From Stenotrophomonas maltophilia (GTDB taxonomy: Bacteria > Pseudomonadota > Gammaproteobacteria > Xanthomonadales > Xanthomonadaceae): a stretch of DNA of 64,000 bases. The stretch covers positions 3,423,001 through 3,487,000 of the forward strand of contig NZ_CP154630.1 of the NCBI RefSeq assembly GCF_039555535.1, given 5' to 3'. The position numbers and the translations under genes are program-made. The notes beneath the pieces are model-generated. The model made no database searches and was not told the DNA's origin. It worked only from the letters and a program-made list of their open reading frames with translations. Positions 34,220-44,261 of the stretch are shown here, in pieces (position 1 is the stretch's first letter; each line of letters opens with the position of its first letter).

Positions 34220-35113
34220 GTGGACCTGGTACATCCGCAACTGTCCGCATTCGCAGCCGTGCTGGAAGAAGGAAGCTTCGAGGCTGCTGCACGCCGCCTG
34301 TCGATCAGCCCGTCGGCACTGTCGCAACGGATCAGGGCACTGGAAGACCGGCTCGGCCAAGTGCTGCTGGTGCGCCAGGCCCCGTGCCGGCCTACCGCCG
34401 CCGGTGAGGCGCTGCTGCGCCGCGTGCGACCCATGCAGGCCCTGGAAGCCGAGGCCCTGGCCGAGCTGCTGCCCGAACGCGGCAGCGACACCGGACGCAT
34501 GCCAATCCCTCTGGCGGTCAACGATGACTCGCTCGATACATGGTTCGTGCCGGCCGTCGCCGACCTCCACCAGCGCCATGGCTACCTGTTCGACCTGCGC
34601 ATGGACGACCAGGACCATACCCTGCAACTGCTGCGCGATGGCAGCGTGCTGGGTGCGGTCACGGCCGAAGGCCGGCCGGTGAAGGGCTGCAACGTGCACC
34701 CGCTGGGCGCCATGCGCTACCAGGCAATTGCTTCGCCCGGCTTCGCCCGCCGGTACTTCAGCGATGGCATGCAGGCCGCAACCCTGGCGCACGCACCGAT
34801 GCTGGTGTTCAACCGCAAAGATGAACTGCAATGGCGCTTCGTGCGACGGCTGACCCGCGCCCGCCTGCAGCCGCCGCTACACTACCTGCCCTCCTCCACC
34901 GGTTTCGTCGAAGCCGCTGCGTGCGGACTCGGCTGGGGCATGGCCCCGGAAAACCTGGTCGCGTCCGCCGTGCGCGCCGGCCGGGTGGTGGTACTGGAAC
35001 CCCGCCGCTGGCTCGATGTGCCGCTGTACTGGCAGCATGCCGCCGTGCGCTCAAGTACGCTGCAGCACATCACCCAGGCGCTGCGCACTGCGGCCAGCGG
35101 CATCCTTCGTTGA
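34220..35113 (+). CDS. argP: LysR-family regulator ArgP
   Basis: 297 residues. It starts VDLVHPQLSAFAAVLEEGSFEAAARRLSISPSALSQRI, the ArgP/IciA winged-helix form, and the effector domain follows (LAVNDDSLDTWFVPAV, GLGWGMAPENLV). It is divergent from argO, its expected target, and probably autoregulated. It binds arginine (activates) or lysine (holds polymerase) in E. coli; this is family knowledge. Confidence 0.9.
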   Translation: MDLVHPQLSAFAAVLEEGSFEAAARRLSISPSALSQRIRALEDRLGQVLLVRQAPCRPTAAGEALLRRVRPMQALEAEALAELLPERGSDTGRMPIPLAVNDDSLDTWFVPAVADLHQRHGYLFDLRMDDQDHTLQLLRDGSVLGAVTAEGRPVKGCNVHPLGAMRYQAIASPGFARRYFSDGMQAATLAHAPMLVFNRKDELQWRFVRRLTRARLQPPLHYLPSSTGFVEAAACGLGWGMAPENLVASAVRAGRVVVLEPRRWLDVPLYWQHAAVRSSTLQHITQALRTAASGILR

Positions 35114-35191
35114 GGACAATCCGATGATCGCAGACCCGGGCTTCACGCCGCGCGCACTACCGTTTGCGCACTTCTTTACCACTGGGACGGC

Positions 35192-36598
35192 ATGGGCGTG
35201 ATCGGCCGACGTACAAGGATGCACCGGGCGAATGCCGCGCTGGCGCTGGCGCTGGCGACCTGCCTGCCAATTGCTGCGTCCGCGCAGAACAACAACGACG
35301 CACCTGCATTGGACTGGGAACAGGCGCGGCAACGCCTGGAGCAGGTCTCCGATGCACTGGCAGCCGCTGATGCAGCGGTACGCAACAAGCAGGACCTGCA
35401 GGACGCCACCCGCCTGCTGCGCCTGCCGGAGATCACCGGTGAAGTGCGCCGCCTGCAGTTCCAGAAGACCCTCACCCTGCCACTGGGCTCGCTGGCCCCC
35501 GTGGCTGAAGCCTTCGGCATCGATTCACCACTGTCGTTCACCGAGCGCGACTGGCGTACCCGTCCCGTCGTCACCGCGGTGCTGCCGCTGTACACCGGCG
35601 GCGTGATTCCGGCCGCTCAACGTGCCGCGAGCGCGGCCCACGAACAGGCCAGTGCCGAGCGCGAGGCACAGCGCCAATCGCTGACCGTGCAGCTGGCACA
35701 GGCCTATTTCGGCCAGCGCCTTGCCGAGCAGGCGGTGGACGTACGCCGTGATGTGCGCGATGGCTTGAATCGCCACCTGTCAGACGCAGAAAAGCTGGAA
35801 CGCGAGGGCTTCGCCACCCGTGCCCAGCGCCTGCAGGCCACCGTGGCCCGTGACAAGGCCGAGCGCGAGTACCAGAAGACGGTGAACGACCTGGCCACGC
35901 TGAAGGCCGCGCTGGCCACGCTGCTGCGCAGTGGCGGCGAGGTGCAGCCGGTGTCGCCGCTGTTCGTGCAGCGCGTGCCGCTGGAACCCGTGACCAGCTT
36001 CGAGCGCACGGCGCAGGCGCGCCAGCCGCAGATCGCGCGCCTGCGAGCGATGGTGGCGCAGGCCGAACAAGGCGTACGTGTACAGCAGGCCAAGCTGAAG
36101 CCGCAGATCTTCGCCTTCGGCCAATACGACTTCCGCCGCCGCGACGAGATGCTGACCGATCCGGACTGGGCGTTCGGCATCGGCCTGAAGTACACCTTCC
36201 TGTCGCCGAACTCTCGGCCGGCGCAGATCAGCGCCGCGCGCGCGCAGCAGGAGCAGGCCGAAGCCGGCCTGCGCGAAGCCGAGAACCAGGTCGCACTAGG
36301 CGTGCGCAAGGCCTGGAATGAACTGGAGACTGCGCGCCAGCAGTACGTGCTGCTCGACAGCAGCATCGCCCAGGCACAGGAAAACCTGCGCCTGCAGGAG
36401 CTGGCGTTCCGCGAGGGCCAGGCTACTTCGCTTGATGTAATCGACGCACGGCTCGGCCTGGGCGGTGCCCGTGTCGAGCGCGCGCAGGCCGCCTACCAAT
36501 ACGATATTGCGTTGGCGCAGTTGCTGGAGGTCAGTGGACAGATGGACCGTTTTGAAGAATACCGGCGCCGTGCGGACGAGGTGATCGACCATGAGTGA
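35192..36598 (+). CDS. TolC-family outer-membrane efflux protein
   Basis: 468 residues with a signal peptide (ALALALATCLPIAASAQ). Two OEP repeats with long coiled coils are apparent: ALDWEQARQRLEQVSDALAA and EAENQVALGVRKAWNELETA, and the ending YDIALAQLLEVSGQMDRFEEY. It forms the outer-membrane channel of a tripartite efflux or secretion pump. It overlaps the next gene by 8 bases. The start is an ATG right after GGACGGC; no better one is visible. Confidence 0.88.
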   Translation: MGVIGRRTRMHRANAALALALATCLPIAASAQNNNDAPALDWEQARQRLEQVSDALAAADAAVRNKQDLQDATRLLRLPEITGEVRRLQFQKTLTLPLGSLAPVAEAFGIDSPLSFTERDWRTRPVVTAVLPLYTGGVIPAAQRAASAAHEQASAEREAQRQSLTVQLAQAYFGQRLAEQAVDVRRDVRDGLNRHLSDAEKLEREGFATRAQRLQATVARDKAEREYQKTVNDLATLKAALATLLRSGGEVQPVSPLFVQRVPLEPVTSFERTAQARQPQIARLRAMVAQAEQGVRVQQAKLKPQIFAFGQYDFRRRDEMLTDPDWAFGIGLKYTFLSPNSRPAQISAARAQQEQAEAGLREAENQVALGVRKAWNELETARQQYVLLDSSIAQAQENLRLQELAFREGQATSLDVIDARLGLGGARVERAQAAYQYDIALAQLLEVSGQMDRFEEYRRRADEVIDHE

Positions 36599-37604
36599 TG
36601 TGCTGCACGACGAAGCGAAAACGCCCCCGGGCAAGCGACGGCTGGGACCGATCCTGCTGGTGGTCCTGCTGGTCGCAGTGGTGCTCGGCCTGTGGCTGGC
36701 CTGGCGCAGCCCGGCCGATCAGATCCAGGGCATGGCCGATGCGGACACCATCAACGTGGCCGCCAAGATCACCGCGCGCGTGGCCGAACTGAAGGTGCGC
36801 GAGGGCGACCGCGTGCAGGCCGGGCAGGTGCTGTTCCTGCTCGACAGCCCCGAAGTGGCCGCCAAGGAACAGCAGGCGCACGGCGCTTTGGCCGCCGCAC
36901 AGGCAGTGGCCGACAAGGCCGACGAGGGCGCGCGCAGCGAAGACATCCGCGCCGCCGAAGCGAACTGGAAGCGCGCAGAAGCCGGTGCGACGCTGGCCGA
37001 GGCCACCTACCAGCGCGTGCAGAACCTGTTCAACGAAGGGGTGATGACCCGGCAGAAGCGCGATGAAGCGCAGGCCCAGGCCACCAGCTCGCGCGAACTG
37101 GCGCGTGCCGCACGCGCGCAGTACGACATGGCGTTGGCCGGCGCACGCGAGCAAGACAAGCGTGCCGCGCAGGGCCAGGTGCAGCAGGCGCAGGGCGCGG
37201 TGGCCGAAGTCAACGCCGCCCGTGCCGAAGTCGAAGGACGCGCGCCGGTGGCGGGCGAGATCAACAAGCGCATGGCCGACCCGGGCGAACTGGTGCCGGC
37301 CGGCTACCCGGTATTCACCCTGGTCGACATCGATCGCATGTGGGTGGCGATGAACCTGCGCGAATCACAGATGCAGGGCCTGAAGGTCGGCAGCAAGCTG
37401 CAGGGCAACGTGCCGGCACTCGGCCTGGACGGCGAGTTCGAGGTCTACTTCATCAACCCTGCCGGCGACTATGCGACCTGGCGTACCACCCGCCAGTCGT
37501 CCGGCTACGACGTCCGCAGTTTCGAGGTGCGGGTGCGCCCGGTACGCCGCATCGAGGGCTTCCGCCCCGGCATGAGCGTGCTGTTCGCATGGCCCCAGCA
37601 CTGA
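36591..37604 (+). CDS. HlyD/EmrA-type periplasmic adaptor
   Basis: 337 residues. One N-terminal helix (LGPILLVVLLVAVVLGLWLA, about 20-40), then DTINVAAKITARVAELKVREGD (lipoyl half), a long alpha-helical hairpin rich in Ala and Glu, APVAGEINKRMADPGELVPAGYPVF (second lipoyl half) and a beta barrel ending RIEGFRPGMSVLFAWP. It links the inner-membrane permeases to the TolC-like channel. It overlaps both neighbours, so the operon is tightly coupled. Confidence 0.88.
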   Translation: MSDVLHDEAKTPPGKRRLGPILLVVLLVAVVLGLWLAWRSPADQIQGMADADTINVAAKITARVAELKVREGDRVQAGQVLFLLDSPEVAAKEQQAHGALAAAQAVADKADEGARSEDIRAAEANWKRAEAGATLAEATYQRVQNLFNEGVMTRQKRDEAQAQATSSRELARAARAQYDMALAGAREQDKRAAQGQVQQAQGAVAEVNAARAEVEGRAPVAGEINKRMADPGELVPAGYPVFTLVDIDRMWVAMNLRESQMQGLKVGSKLQGNVPALGLDGEFEVYFINPAGDYATWRTTRQSSGYDVRSFEVRVRPVRRIEGFRPGMSVLFAWPQH

Positions 37605-38776
37605 GCCCGGGCCGCGGCGGCTTCGCCGCCAGCTGGCGGCGCGAGCTGCAGTCACTGCGCGGCAACCGCGCTGACCTGCTGCTGGTCACCGTGCTGCCGC
37701 TGCTGATGCTTGCGGTGATGGCGTGGATGTTCACGCCTTCAGTGATGCGCGACATCCCGATCGCCGTGGTCGACCTCGATCACAGCAGTGACAGCCGCCT
37801 GCTGCTGCGCATGCTCGATGCCAGCCCCGGCGTGCGCATCGCCAGCCAGCCGGTGGACCTGGAAGACGCCCGTTCGCAGCTGCGCAGGCTGGACGTGTTC
37901 GCCATCGTGCTGGTGCCGCGCGATGTCACCCGGCAGGCGCTGCGTGGGCGACAGGGCACGGTGTTCGCCTATTACAACGCCACCTACATGACCACCGGCC
38001 AATCTGCGGCGCGCGATATCGGCGATGCGGTATCGGCCTGGAACGCGCGCCTGCTGCGCGAGCGCATCGGCCTGCAGGTCGGTCCGGGCAAGCTGCGTGC
38101 GGCACCGATCGCGGTGCAGTCGGACATCCTCTACAACCCGGCGCGCAGCTACGAATTGTTCCTGCTGCCGCTGATCTTCCCGGCAGTCTTGTCGCTGGTG
38201 CTGGCGCTTGCCGTGGCTGGCAGCATCGGCCGCGAGATCCGCGACGGCACCCTGCCCGCCTGGCTGGACCGCACGGCGTGGGCTGCGATTGCCGGCAAGG
38301 TCGCGCCGTACATCCTGTTGTTCTCGCTGTATGGCGCGCTCGGCATCGGCTACCTCGCCTGGCTGCGCGGTGATGGCGTGGCCGGCAGCGTACTTCTGCT
38401 GGTGCTCGCGCAACCGTTGTTCTACCTGGCCACCGCCGCCTACGCATTGTTCTTCGTCGGCGTGACCCGCGACATGGGTACCGCGCTGTCGGCGGTCGGC
38501 CTCAGCATCGGCACCGCGCTGGCATTCTCCAGCGCCACCTTCCCGGTGCTGGATGGCCCCCTGTTCACCCGCATCTGGCATCAACTGCTGCCACTCAGCG
38601 CCTACATCAAGCTGCAGACCCAGCAGCAGTTCATCGGTTCGCCGCTGCAGGTTTCGGCATGGCCGCTGGCCACGCTGTTGTTGATGACGGCGGTGGCCGG
38701 TGGCATCGGCGGCCTGCGCCTGATCGCCTTCGCGCGCACGCCCGAAGCCGCGCAGCCTGCGGGGACGGACGCATGA
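37589..38776 (+). CDS. ABC-2 type permease (first of a pair)
   Basis: 395 residues from ATG 37589, overlapping the adaptor. One helix near the N-terminus (ADLLLVTVLPLLMLAVMAWMF), a periplasmic region (IPIAVVDLDHSSDSRLLLRML) and then about five helices, as in YhhJ/YbhR ABC2_membrane_3 proteins. In E. coli the matching protein (RbbA) is fused to two nucleotide-binding domains, but here there is no Walker motif. It shares the VDxDHS motif with the next gene. Confidence 0.88.
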   Translation: MAPALSPGRGGFAASWRRELQSLRGNRADLLLVTVLPLLMLAVMAWMFTPSVMRDIPIAVVDLDHSSDSRLLLRMLDASPGVRIASQPVDLEDARSQLRRLDVFAIVLVPRDVTRQALRGRQGTVFAYYNATYMTTGQSAARDIGDAVSAWNARLLRERIGLQVGPGKLRAAPIAVQSDILYNPARSYELFLLPLIFPAVLSLVLALAVAGSIGREIRDGTLPAWLDRTAWAAIAGKVAPYILLFSLYGALGIGYLAWLRGDGVAGSVLLLVLAQPLFYLATAAYALFFVGVTRDMGTALSAVGLSIGTALAFSSATFPVLDGPLFTRIWHQLLPLSAYIKLQTQQQFIGSPLQVSAWPLATLLLMTAVAGGIGGLRLIAFARTPEAAQPAGTDA

Positions 38777-39900
38777 GCACACTCTGGCGCAGCCTGCGGC
38801 AGACCCTGATGGCGGTGCTCTGCGACCGCTACGCGATCGTGGTGATGGTCGGTGCGGTGATCCTGTACTCGTTCTTCTATCCAGCCGCCTACCGGCACCA
38901 GGTGGCCGGCAACCTGCCGGTGCTGGTGGTGGACGAAGACCACAGCGCGACCAGCCGCGAGCTGCTGCGCAAGCTCGACGCACTGCGCGTCGCGCGCGTG
39001 GTCGGGCAACCGGCGGACGTCGACAGCGCACGCCGGCAGCTCGAAGCCGGCCATGCCGAAGGCATCGTCGTGATCCCGGCCAACCTGGAGCGCGACATCC
39101 TGCGCGGCCATCCGGCCAAGCTGGTATTGCTTGGCAACGGTGCCTACCTGGGCCGCGCCAGCTGGGTGCTGGGCAGCGTAGCTGATGCGCTGGGTGCGTT
39201 CGGGCGTGATGCCGTGGTCGGCCAGGCCGCCTTCATGGGTCCACCGCAGGCACCGCCGGTCACGCTTGTGCAGCGCCCGCTGTACAACACGCAAGAAGGC
39301 TATGGCAGCGCCATCGTACCCGGCGTGGCCGAACTGATCGTGCACCAGACGCTGCTGATGGGCATCGGCGTCCTGCTCGGCGGCCGCCGCCTTGCACTCG
39401 GCCGGCGCCTGCGCTTCGACCTGCCGACGCTGGCGGGCATGGCATTGGGCTTCGGCCTGATCGGCCTGTTCGGCCTGTTCTGGTATGCCGGTTTCACTGC
39501 CTGGGTGCAGGACTATCCACGCGGTGGCAACCCGCTGGGCCAGCTGCTGGGTGGCACCCTGTTCATTGCGGCGACGGTGACCTTCGGCCTGTTCGTCGGC
39601 AGCTTCTTCCGCACCCGCGAGCGCGCCTTCCAGTACATCATCGCCACCTCGATCCCGCTGTTCTTCCTGGCCAACCTGTCATGGCCGGCGGTGATGACGC
39701 CGCAACCGCTGGTCTGGCTGGCACAGCTGCTGCCGACCACCTCGGGCATCAACCTGATGGTGCGCCTGAACCAGATGGACGCCCGCCTGGCCGACGTCAG
39801 CCACGAACTGATCACCCTCACCGTCCTGCTGCTGCTCTACGGCAGCCTCGCCGCCTGGCGCCTCCTCGCCCCAACGGGGACGGAGGGGATTAAGTCGTAA
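38773..39900 (+). CDS. ABC-2 type permease (second of a pair)
   Basis: 375 residues from ATG 38773 with ATGA overlap. It is the same fold as the preceding protein: IVVMVGAVILYSFFYPAAY, VLVVDEDHSATSRELLRKL, then several C-terminal helices (LFGLFWYAGFTAWVQ, PLFFLANLSWPAVM). It resembles YhhJ. The pair would form a heterodimeric permease. The last codons lie in the left arm of a 22-bp inverted repeat, which may have changed the original C-terminus. No ATP-binding subunit follows. Confidence 0.88.
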   Translation: MSTLWRSLRQTLMAVLCDRYAIVVMVGAVILYSFFYPAAYRHQVAGNLPVLVVDEDHSATSRELLRKLDALRVARVVGQPADVDSARRQLEAGHAEGIVVIPANLERDILRGHPAKLVLLGNGAYLGRASWVLGSVADALGAFGRDAVVGQAAFMGPPQAPPVTLVQRPLYNTQEGYGSAIVPGVAELIVHQTLLMGIGVLLGGRRLALGRRLRFDLPTLAGMALGFGLIGLFGLFWYAGFTAWVQDYPRGGNPLGQLLGGTLFIAATVTFGLFVGSFFRTRERAFQYIIATSIPLFFLANLSWPAVMTPQPLVWLAQLLPTTSGINLMVRLNQMDARLADVSHELITLTVLLLLYGSLAAWRLLAPTGTEGIKS

Positions 39901-39942
39901 ACGGCAAGGTTGAGGGATTGCGACTTGATCCCCTCCGTCCCC
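39876..39942. repeat. 22-bp near-perfect inverted repeat overlapping a coding end
   Basis: The arm at 39876-39897 starts GGGGACGGAGGGGATTAAG, and the arm at 39921-39942 is its inverse ending CCCCTCCGTCCCC, with one mismatch in 22 (a possible G-T pair) and a 23-base loop. The left arm encodes the last seven codons of the permease. The shape suits a strong transcription barrier; the sequence looks like a dispersed repeat rather than a simple terminator. Confidence 0.8.
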
Positions 39943-39945
39943 TAT

Positions 39946-41322
39946 TCAGGGGTCGGGCGCGTACCAGAACGGAATGCGGTACTCGCGGCGTCGCTCCGGG
40001 CCGCGTTCGCCCCCTTCGGCATTCCAGACGAGGCTCAGGTCATGGCGTCCGGGTGCCAGCGTCGCCATGGGCAGATAGCCCACCAGGCCACGCATGTCGA
40101 GATCGCGGCGCTCCATCGGCATGAAGTCGTGCAGGTCAACCGGCGTGCCATCCAGCTGCACCCGCCACAACCGCGACAGGCACTCCACCGCTGCGCTGGC
40201 GGCCTTTGCGCCGGTCGCTTCATCGCGTGCGGCGGGCGAGGCAGTGCAGTGCTGGCGCGCCAGCGGGTTGTCGCGCTGGGGGCGGTGTGGAATGAACACA
40301 CGCAGGCGTGAACCACTGATCGTGTCCGAAGGGATCATCGGATACGGCAGCAGCTGATCGTGCGCCGAACGCATCGATTCGTAGTGCGCGCTCAACATGC
40401 CGTGTTCGACGGCCTCGTCGGTCATCACCTGGTAGCGGTTGAACAGCGAGAACTTCACCGAGCCCAGCACCTGCACCGCGCCCAGCACCATGGCCACCAT
40501 CACCGCCAGCAGATAGACCGCCATGAACGAACGCGAGCGCAGGTTGCTCTGCAGGGTCAGCTGCATGGTCTGCATCAGGCGCAGCAGGGGAATCCGTTGC
40601 AGGCCCGCCAGGAAGCGTTGCAGCCACCGCTGCAGGCCGTGATAGGCCTGGTCGCGCCGCTGCCGGCGCGCAATGACACGCTCCAGCAGTGCAGGAACCA
40701 GTGCGAGCACAAGCAGGCTGGCCAGCACGGTACCGACCACGATCATGGCCACACGGTCGGAACCGCCGGCAAGCGCACTGATCGCCATCGCCACGCACAA
40801 CGTCAGCACGGCCATCACCAGGGTGCCGGCCAGCGTCTGCACCGCCAGCAGCGTGGTGGAAAAGAGCATGGTGGCCAAACGATCAGCGCGTTCGATGCTG
40901 CCGTCCAGGCCGCCGTCGCGGGCCTTGAGGAAGGCGCGGGATACCGGGCCCATCTGCGGCAGCCGTTCCCAGTCGATGCCCTTGGGGAAGTGCGATTTCA
41001 GCCCGATCAGGCCTATCCAGTAGCCGCGCACGGTCAGGTGCGCGATCAGCGCTACCGCCAGCACGTAACACATGCCCGCGCTGATGCTGAAACCAAACCA
41101 CAGCACCTGGAAGTACATGCCTTCCGTGTGCAGGCTGCTGCGTGCCCACGCATCGAACAGGTAGCCTGGTACCGCCAACAGTGCGAACGCCAGCAGGCCA
41201 GAGATGAACAGTTCGAGCTCGTCGGTACGCTCACGCAGTCGGCCGAAGCGCGATGCAGCTTCCGGTGCTGGATCGACCTCGACAGCCGGCGCGCGCGACT
41301 CAGCCAGGGGTGATTCGTTCAC
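39946..41322 (-). CDS. Inner-membrane protein of unknown function
   Basis: 458 residues. I do not recognise the family. There are about six hydrophobic segments: LFISGLLAFALLAVPGYLF, FGFSISAGMCYVLAVALIAH, LLAVQTLAGTLVMAVLTLCV, VAMIVVGTVLASLLVLALVP and FMAVYLLAVMVAMVLGAVQV, with an Arg-rich linker before the last. A C-terminal soluble domain of about 150 residues (SGSRLRVFIPHRPQ...LSRLWRVQLDGTPVDL) is probably periplasmic. The N-terminus is rich in Pro, Ala and Glu. It stands alone, convergent with the efflux operon. Confidence 0.75.
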   Translation of the reverse strand: MNESPLAESRAPAVEVDPAPEAASRFGRLRERTDELELFISGLLAFALLAVPGYLFDAWARSSLHTEGMYFQVLWFGFSISAGMCYVLAVALIAHLTVRGYWIGLIGLKSHFPKGIDWERLPQMGPVSRAFLKARDGGLDGSIERADRLATMLFSTTLLAVQTLAGTLVMAVLTLCVAMAISALAGGSDRVAMIVVGTVLASLLVLALVPALLERVIARRQRRDQAYHGLQRWLQRFLAGLQRIPLLRLMQTMQLTLQSNLRSRSFMAVYLLAVMVAMVLGAVQVLGSVKFSLFNRYQVMTDEAVEHGMLSAHYESMRSAHDQLLPYPMIPSDTISGSRLRVFIPHRPQRDNPLARQHCTASPAARDEATGAKAASAAVECLSRLWRVQLDGTPVDLHDFMPMERRDLDMRGLVGYLPMATLAPGRHDLSLVWNAEGGERGPERRREYRIPFWYAPDP

Positions 41323-41397
41323 TGGGCGTTCATCCGTTGAAGTCCGCGCAGTATAGACACCGGGCTGCGCTCCGCGATACGGGGCCGCTCAACGCCG

Positions 41398-41420
41398 AAC
41401 GCCGGCACGGGGCCGGCGTT
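41398..41420 (-). terminator. Terminator of the glycine-zipper gene
   Basis: AACGCCGGC, loop ACGGG, GCCGGCGTT: a perfect 9-bp stem after the stop codon (minus-strand reading), with a weak T-containing tail. Confidence 0.6.
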
Positions 41421-41473
41421 GGGGGAATACGTACTGCGGTGTGGAAGGGGAAACGAGGTCTGGCTGTAACCGA

Positions 41474-41836
41474 TCAGCGGTAGACGCGTTCGCAGCGGCG
41501 TTCGACCACGCGGTCGCCGTTCTTCTGCTGGCTGTTGCCCTGGATCTGGCGGCCGGCCGCGCCGCCAGCTACGGCACCGGCCACGGTGGCCAGCTTCTTG
41601 CCATTGCCACCGCCCACCTGGTTGCCCAGCAGACCACCAATCACCGCGCCGGTGGCGGTACCGGCGATACGGTTGGGATCGCGCGAGTTGCGCTGCACTT
41701 CCACGTTCTTGCAGACCACTCGGCTGCCATCGTTGAACTTGCGTCCTTCGTCGCGCGGCCCGTAGGTCTGCGCGCCGGCAACGGACGTTGCTGCCAGCAG
41801 GGTGCCCAGCACAAGCAGTCGGGTCGAGGTCTTCAT
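41474..41836 (-). CDS. Glycine-zipper envelope protein (17 kDa antigen / Rick_17kDa type)
   Basis: 120 residues from ATG 41836, six bases after AGGAG; the ATG two codons earlier has no spacing. A signal peptide (STRLLVLGTLLAATSVAGA) comes first, a mature basic part follows, then the glycine-zipper 2TM stretch GTATGAVIGGLLGNQVGGGN and GAVAGGAAGRQIQ, ending RRCERVYR. Similar small proteins sit in the outer membrane, and some inhibit lysozyme or brace the envelope. There is no lipobox. Single gene. Confidence 0.85.
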   Translation of the reverse strand: MKTSTRLLVLGTLLAATSVAGAQTYGPRDEGRKFNDGSRVVCKNVEVQRNSRDPNRIAGTATGAVIGGLLGNQVGGGNGKKLATVAGAVAGGAAGRQIQGNSQQKNGDRVVERRCERVYR

Positions 41837-42007
41837 GGCCATCTCCTGAGGTCCGGTATGGCGCAAGTCTCCTCCCGGGGCTGGCAACCTGAAGTGAAAT
41901 ACGCGTGTCCGCCGCCTCATCGGCCATCGCGCGTTCAGGAAGAAAGTTGCGCCCATCGCGATCAGCCATCGCGATGGGCGCCGTCTCCCTACCGGCATGC
42001 GCTGTTG

Positions 42008-44230
42008 CTAGAACTCTTCCCAACCACCCGCATTGGCAGCCAACGTCGGCTCGATGCGCGGTGACAGCACCGCCGGGCGTCTCACCGGCGTGACCGAGGC
42101 CGCTACCGCCGCAAGCGCGCGCGGGACCGATACGGCTGCCACGGCTGCCCCGGTGCGGAACACCGACACCGCTTCGGTCAGAAGGTTGGCCTGCTCTTCC
42201 ATGGAACGCGCTGCGGCGCTGGCCTCTTCCACCAGCGCGGCATTCTGCTGGGTGGTCTCGTCCATCTGCACCACGGCCTGGTTGACCTGTTCGATGCCCG
42301 AGCTCTGCTCCTGCGATGCGGCTGAGATATCGGCCATGATGTCTGTGACGCGCTGCACCGACGCCACGATCTCGCCCATCGTGGTGCCGGCCTGGCGGAC
42401 CAGCGCCGATCCATCGGCGACCTTGCCGACCGAATCCTCGATCAGGCCCTTGATCTCCTTGGCCGCGCCGGCCGAGCGCTGCGCCAGTGTGCGCACCTCA
42501 CTGGCCACCACCGCAAAGCCCCTGCCCTGCTCGCCGGCACGAGCGGCTTCCACTGCAGCGTTAAGCGCCAGAATGTTGGTCTGGAATGCGATGCCATCAA
42601 TGACCGAAATGATCTCGGCGATCTTCTTCGAGGAGGCTTCGATGGCCGACATGGTGGTCACCACCTGGCCGACCACCTCGCCGCCCTGCGACGCGACACC
42701 GTGCGCACCGATGGCGAGCTGGTTGGCCTGGCGTGCGTGCTCTGCGTTCTGCTTCACGGTGGAGGTCAGTTCCTCCATTGACGCCGCCGTCTCTTCCAGG
42801 TTCGCCGCTTGCTGCTCGGTGCGCCGCGACAGATCGGTGTTGCCCGAGGCGATCTCGCCCGCCGCCAGGTTGATGCTGGACGCGCTGGACTGGATACGGC
42901 CGACAATCTGCTTGAGCTGATCGACGGTGGCATTGCAGTCATCACGCATGCGGGCGAACACGCCGTGGAAGTCGCCCTGCATGCGCACGGTGAGGTCACC
43001 GCGCGAGATCGCCTGCAGCAGCGTCGACACCTGCACCAGGTTCTCGTCGGTGGTCTGCATCAGGCGATTGAGCCCGGCCACCATGTCGCGGAAATCATAG
43101 GCGAAGCGATCTTCATCGCCGCGCAGGCTGAAGTCGCCCGCCGCCGCGGCCGTCGCCAGCCGGCGGATCTCGCTGTTGATCGCCGACAGGCTGGTCTTGG
43201 TCTCGTCCATGGCCTGGGTGATCGCCGCCTTCTCGCCCGGCAACGGATCCATGTCCACCGACAGGTCGCCACGGGCGTAGTGCTTCATCACTTCGATCAG
43301 CCGGTTCTGCACCTGCACGTGCGAGCCGACCAGCGCATTGGTCTCGTGCACCATGCGCCCGTAGTCGCCGGGGAAAGCGCTCTCATCCATGCGGTAGCTG
43401 AGGCTACCCGCATCGTGCTGGCGGGCCAGCTCGCCCTGCGCCGCCATCACCGCCTGCAACTGTGCCTGCATGCGCTGCATTGATCGGAGCAGCTGGGTCA
43501 CCTCGTCGTTGCCGGAGGCGTCGATGCTGCTGTCCAGGCGGCCACCGGCAATACCGTCGGCCAGCTTCACCGCCCCTGCCAGCGGACGGGTCAGGCTGCG
43601 GGTGATGGCCCACGCCGCCAGTGAACCCAGTATCAGGCTCAGCACCCCGAACACGATCGACAACGTGCCGGTCCAGGATTCGGTCGCGCGGTACTCCTCG
43701 CGGCTGCGCGCTGTCAGCGCCTCCTGATGCCGCAGCAGGGTCGAGATGGCTTCATTCCAGGCCGTCGCCAGGCCATGTTCGGCCAGCAGTTCCTTGGCCG
43801 CGCCGTCGAAATCGCCGGCCCTCATGCGCTCATGCAGATGCTGGGTGGAAGCGTCGGTAGCCTTGCGCGCCGCCTCGATCTTCGCCACCAGGGTATCGCC
43901 GGTGGCATCACGTGGAATCTTGATGTACCTGGCCCAGATACCATCGTAGGTCTGCGACAGCTCCTGCGCCTTCTGATAATCCTTGTCGAAATCCTCGCCG
44001 CGCTTGATCACCATCAGCCGGCGATGCATCAGCACCGCGTTGTTGGTATCCAGCATGTCGTTCAACAGCCGCATCTTCACCATGTTGACGTCCACCACCT
44101 TCTCGAACTGGGCGGACTTCAGGTGATTCCCGTACAGCACGAGGCCAACGATGGCCACGATGAACAGCAGCAGCAGACCAAACCCGGCACCCAGCCGGGA
44201 TCCCACTCGGAGGTTGCGTAAGGCGAGCAT
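42008..44230 (-). CDS. Methyl-accepting chemotaxis protein (Tar-like)
   Basis: 740 residues from ATG 44230, preceded by AAGGGA at six bases. It has helix 1 (about 12-34), a periplasmic four-helix-bundle ligand domain, helix 2 (about 195-215), HAMP, an extra coiled region with a PAS-less repeat ([19 protein letters not shown]), and the signalling tip [48 protein letters not shown]. The C-terminus is GGWEEF, a CheR-tether pentapeptide of the xWxxF type. A sigma-28-like promoter is just upstream. The signal is unknown; there are no flagellar or che genes in this window. Confidence 0.93.
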   Translation of the reverse strand: MLALRNLRVGSRLGAGFGLLLLFIVAIVGLVLYGNHLKSAQFEKVVDVNMVKMRLLNDMLDTNNAVLMHRRLMVIKRGEDFDKDYQKAQELSQTYDGIWARYIKIPRDATGDTLVAKIEAARKATDASTQHLHERMRAGDFDGAAKELLAEHGLATAWNEAISTLLRHQEALTARSREEYRATESWTGTLSIVFGVLSLILGSLAAWAITRSLTRPLAGAVKLADGIAGGRLDSSIDASGNDEVTQLLRSMQRMQAQLQAVMAAQGELARQHDAGSLSYRMDESAFPGDYGRMVHETNALVGSHVQVQNRLIEVMKHYARGDLSVDMDPLPGEKAAITQAMDETKTSLSAINSEIRRLATAAAAGDFSLRGDEDRFAYDFRDMVAGLNRLMQTTDENLVQVSTLLQAISRGDLTVRMQGDFHGVFARMRDDCNATVDQLKQIVGRIQSSASSINLAAGEIASGNTDLSRRTEQQAANLEETAASMEELTSTVKQNAEHARQANQLAIGAHGVASQGGEVVGQVVTTMSAIEASSKKIAEIISVIDGIAFQTNILALNAAVEAARAGEQGRGFAVVASEVRTLAQRSAGAAKEIKGLIEDSVGKVADGSALVRQAGTTMGEIVASVQRVTDIMADISAASQEQSSGIEQVNQAVVQMDETTQQNAALVEEASAAARSMEEQANLLTEAVSVFRTGAAVAAVSVPRALAAVAASVTPVRRPAVLSPRIEPTLAANAGGWEEF

Positions 44231-44261
44231 CTCAATTCCCTTGATCATGGCCGTACGATCG

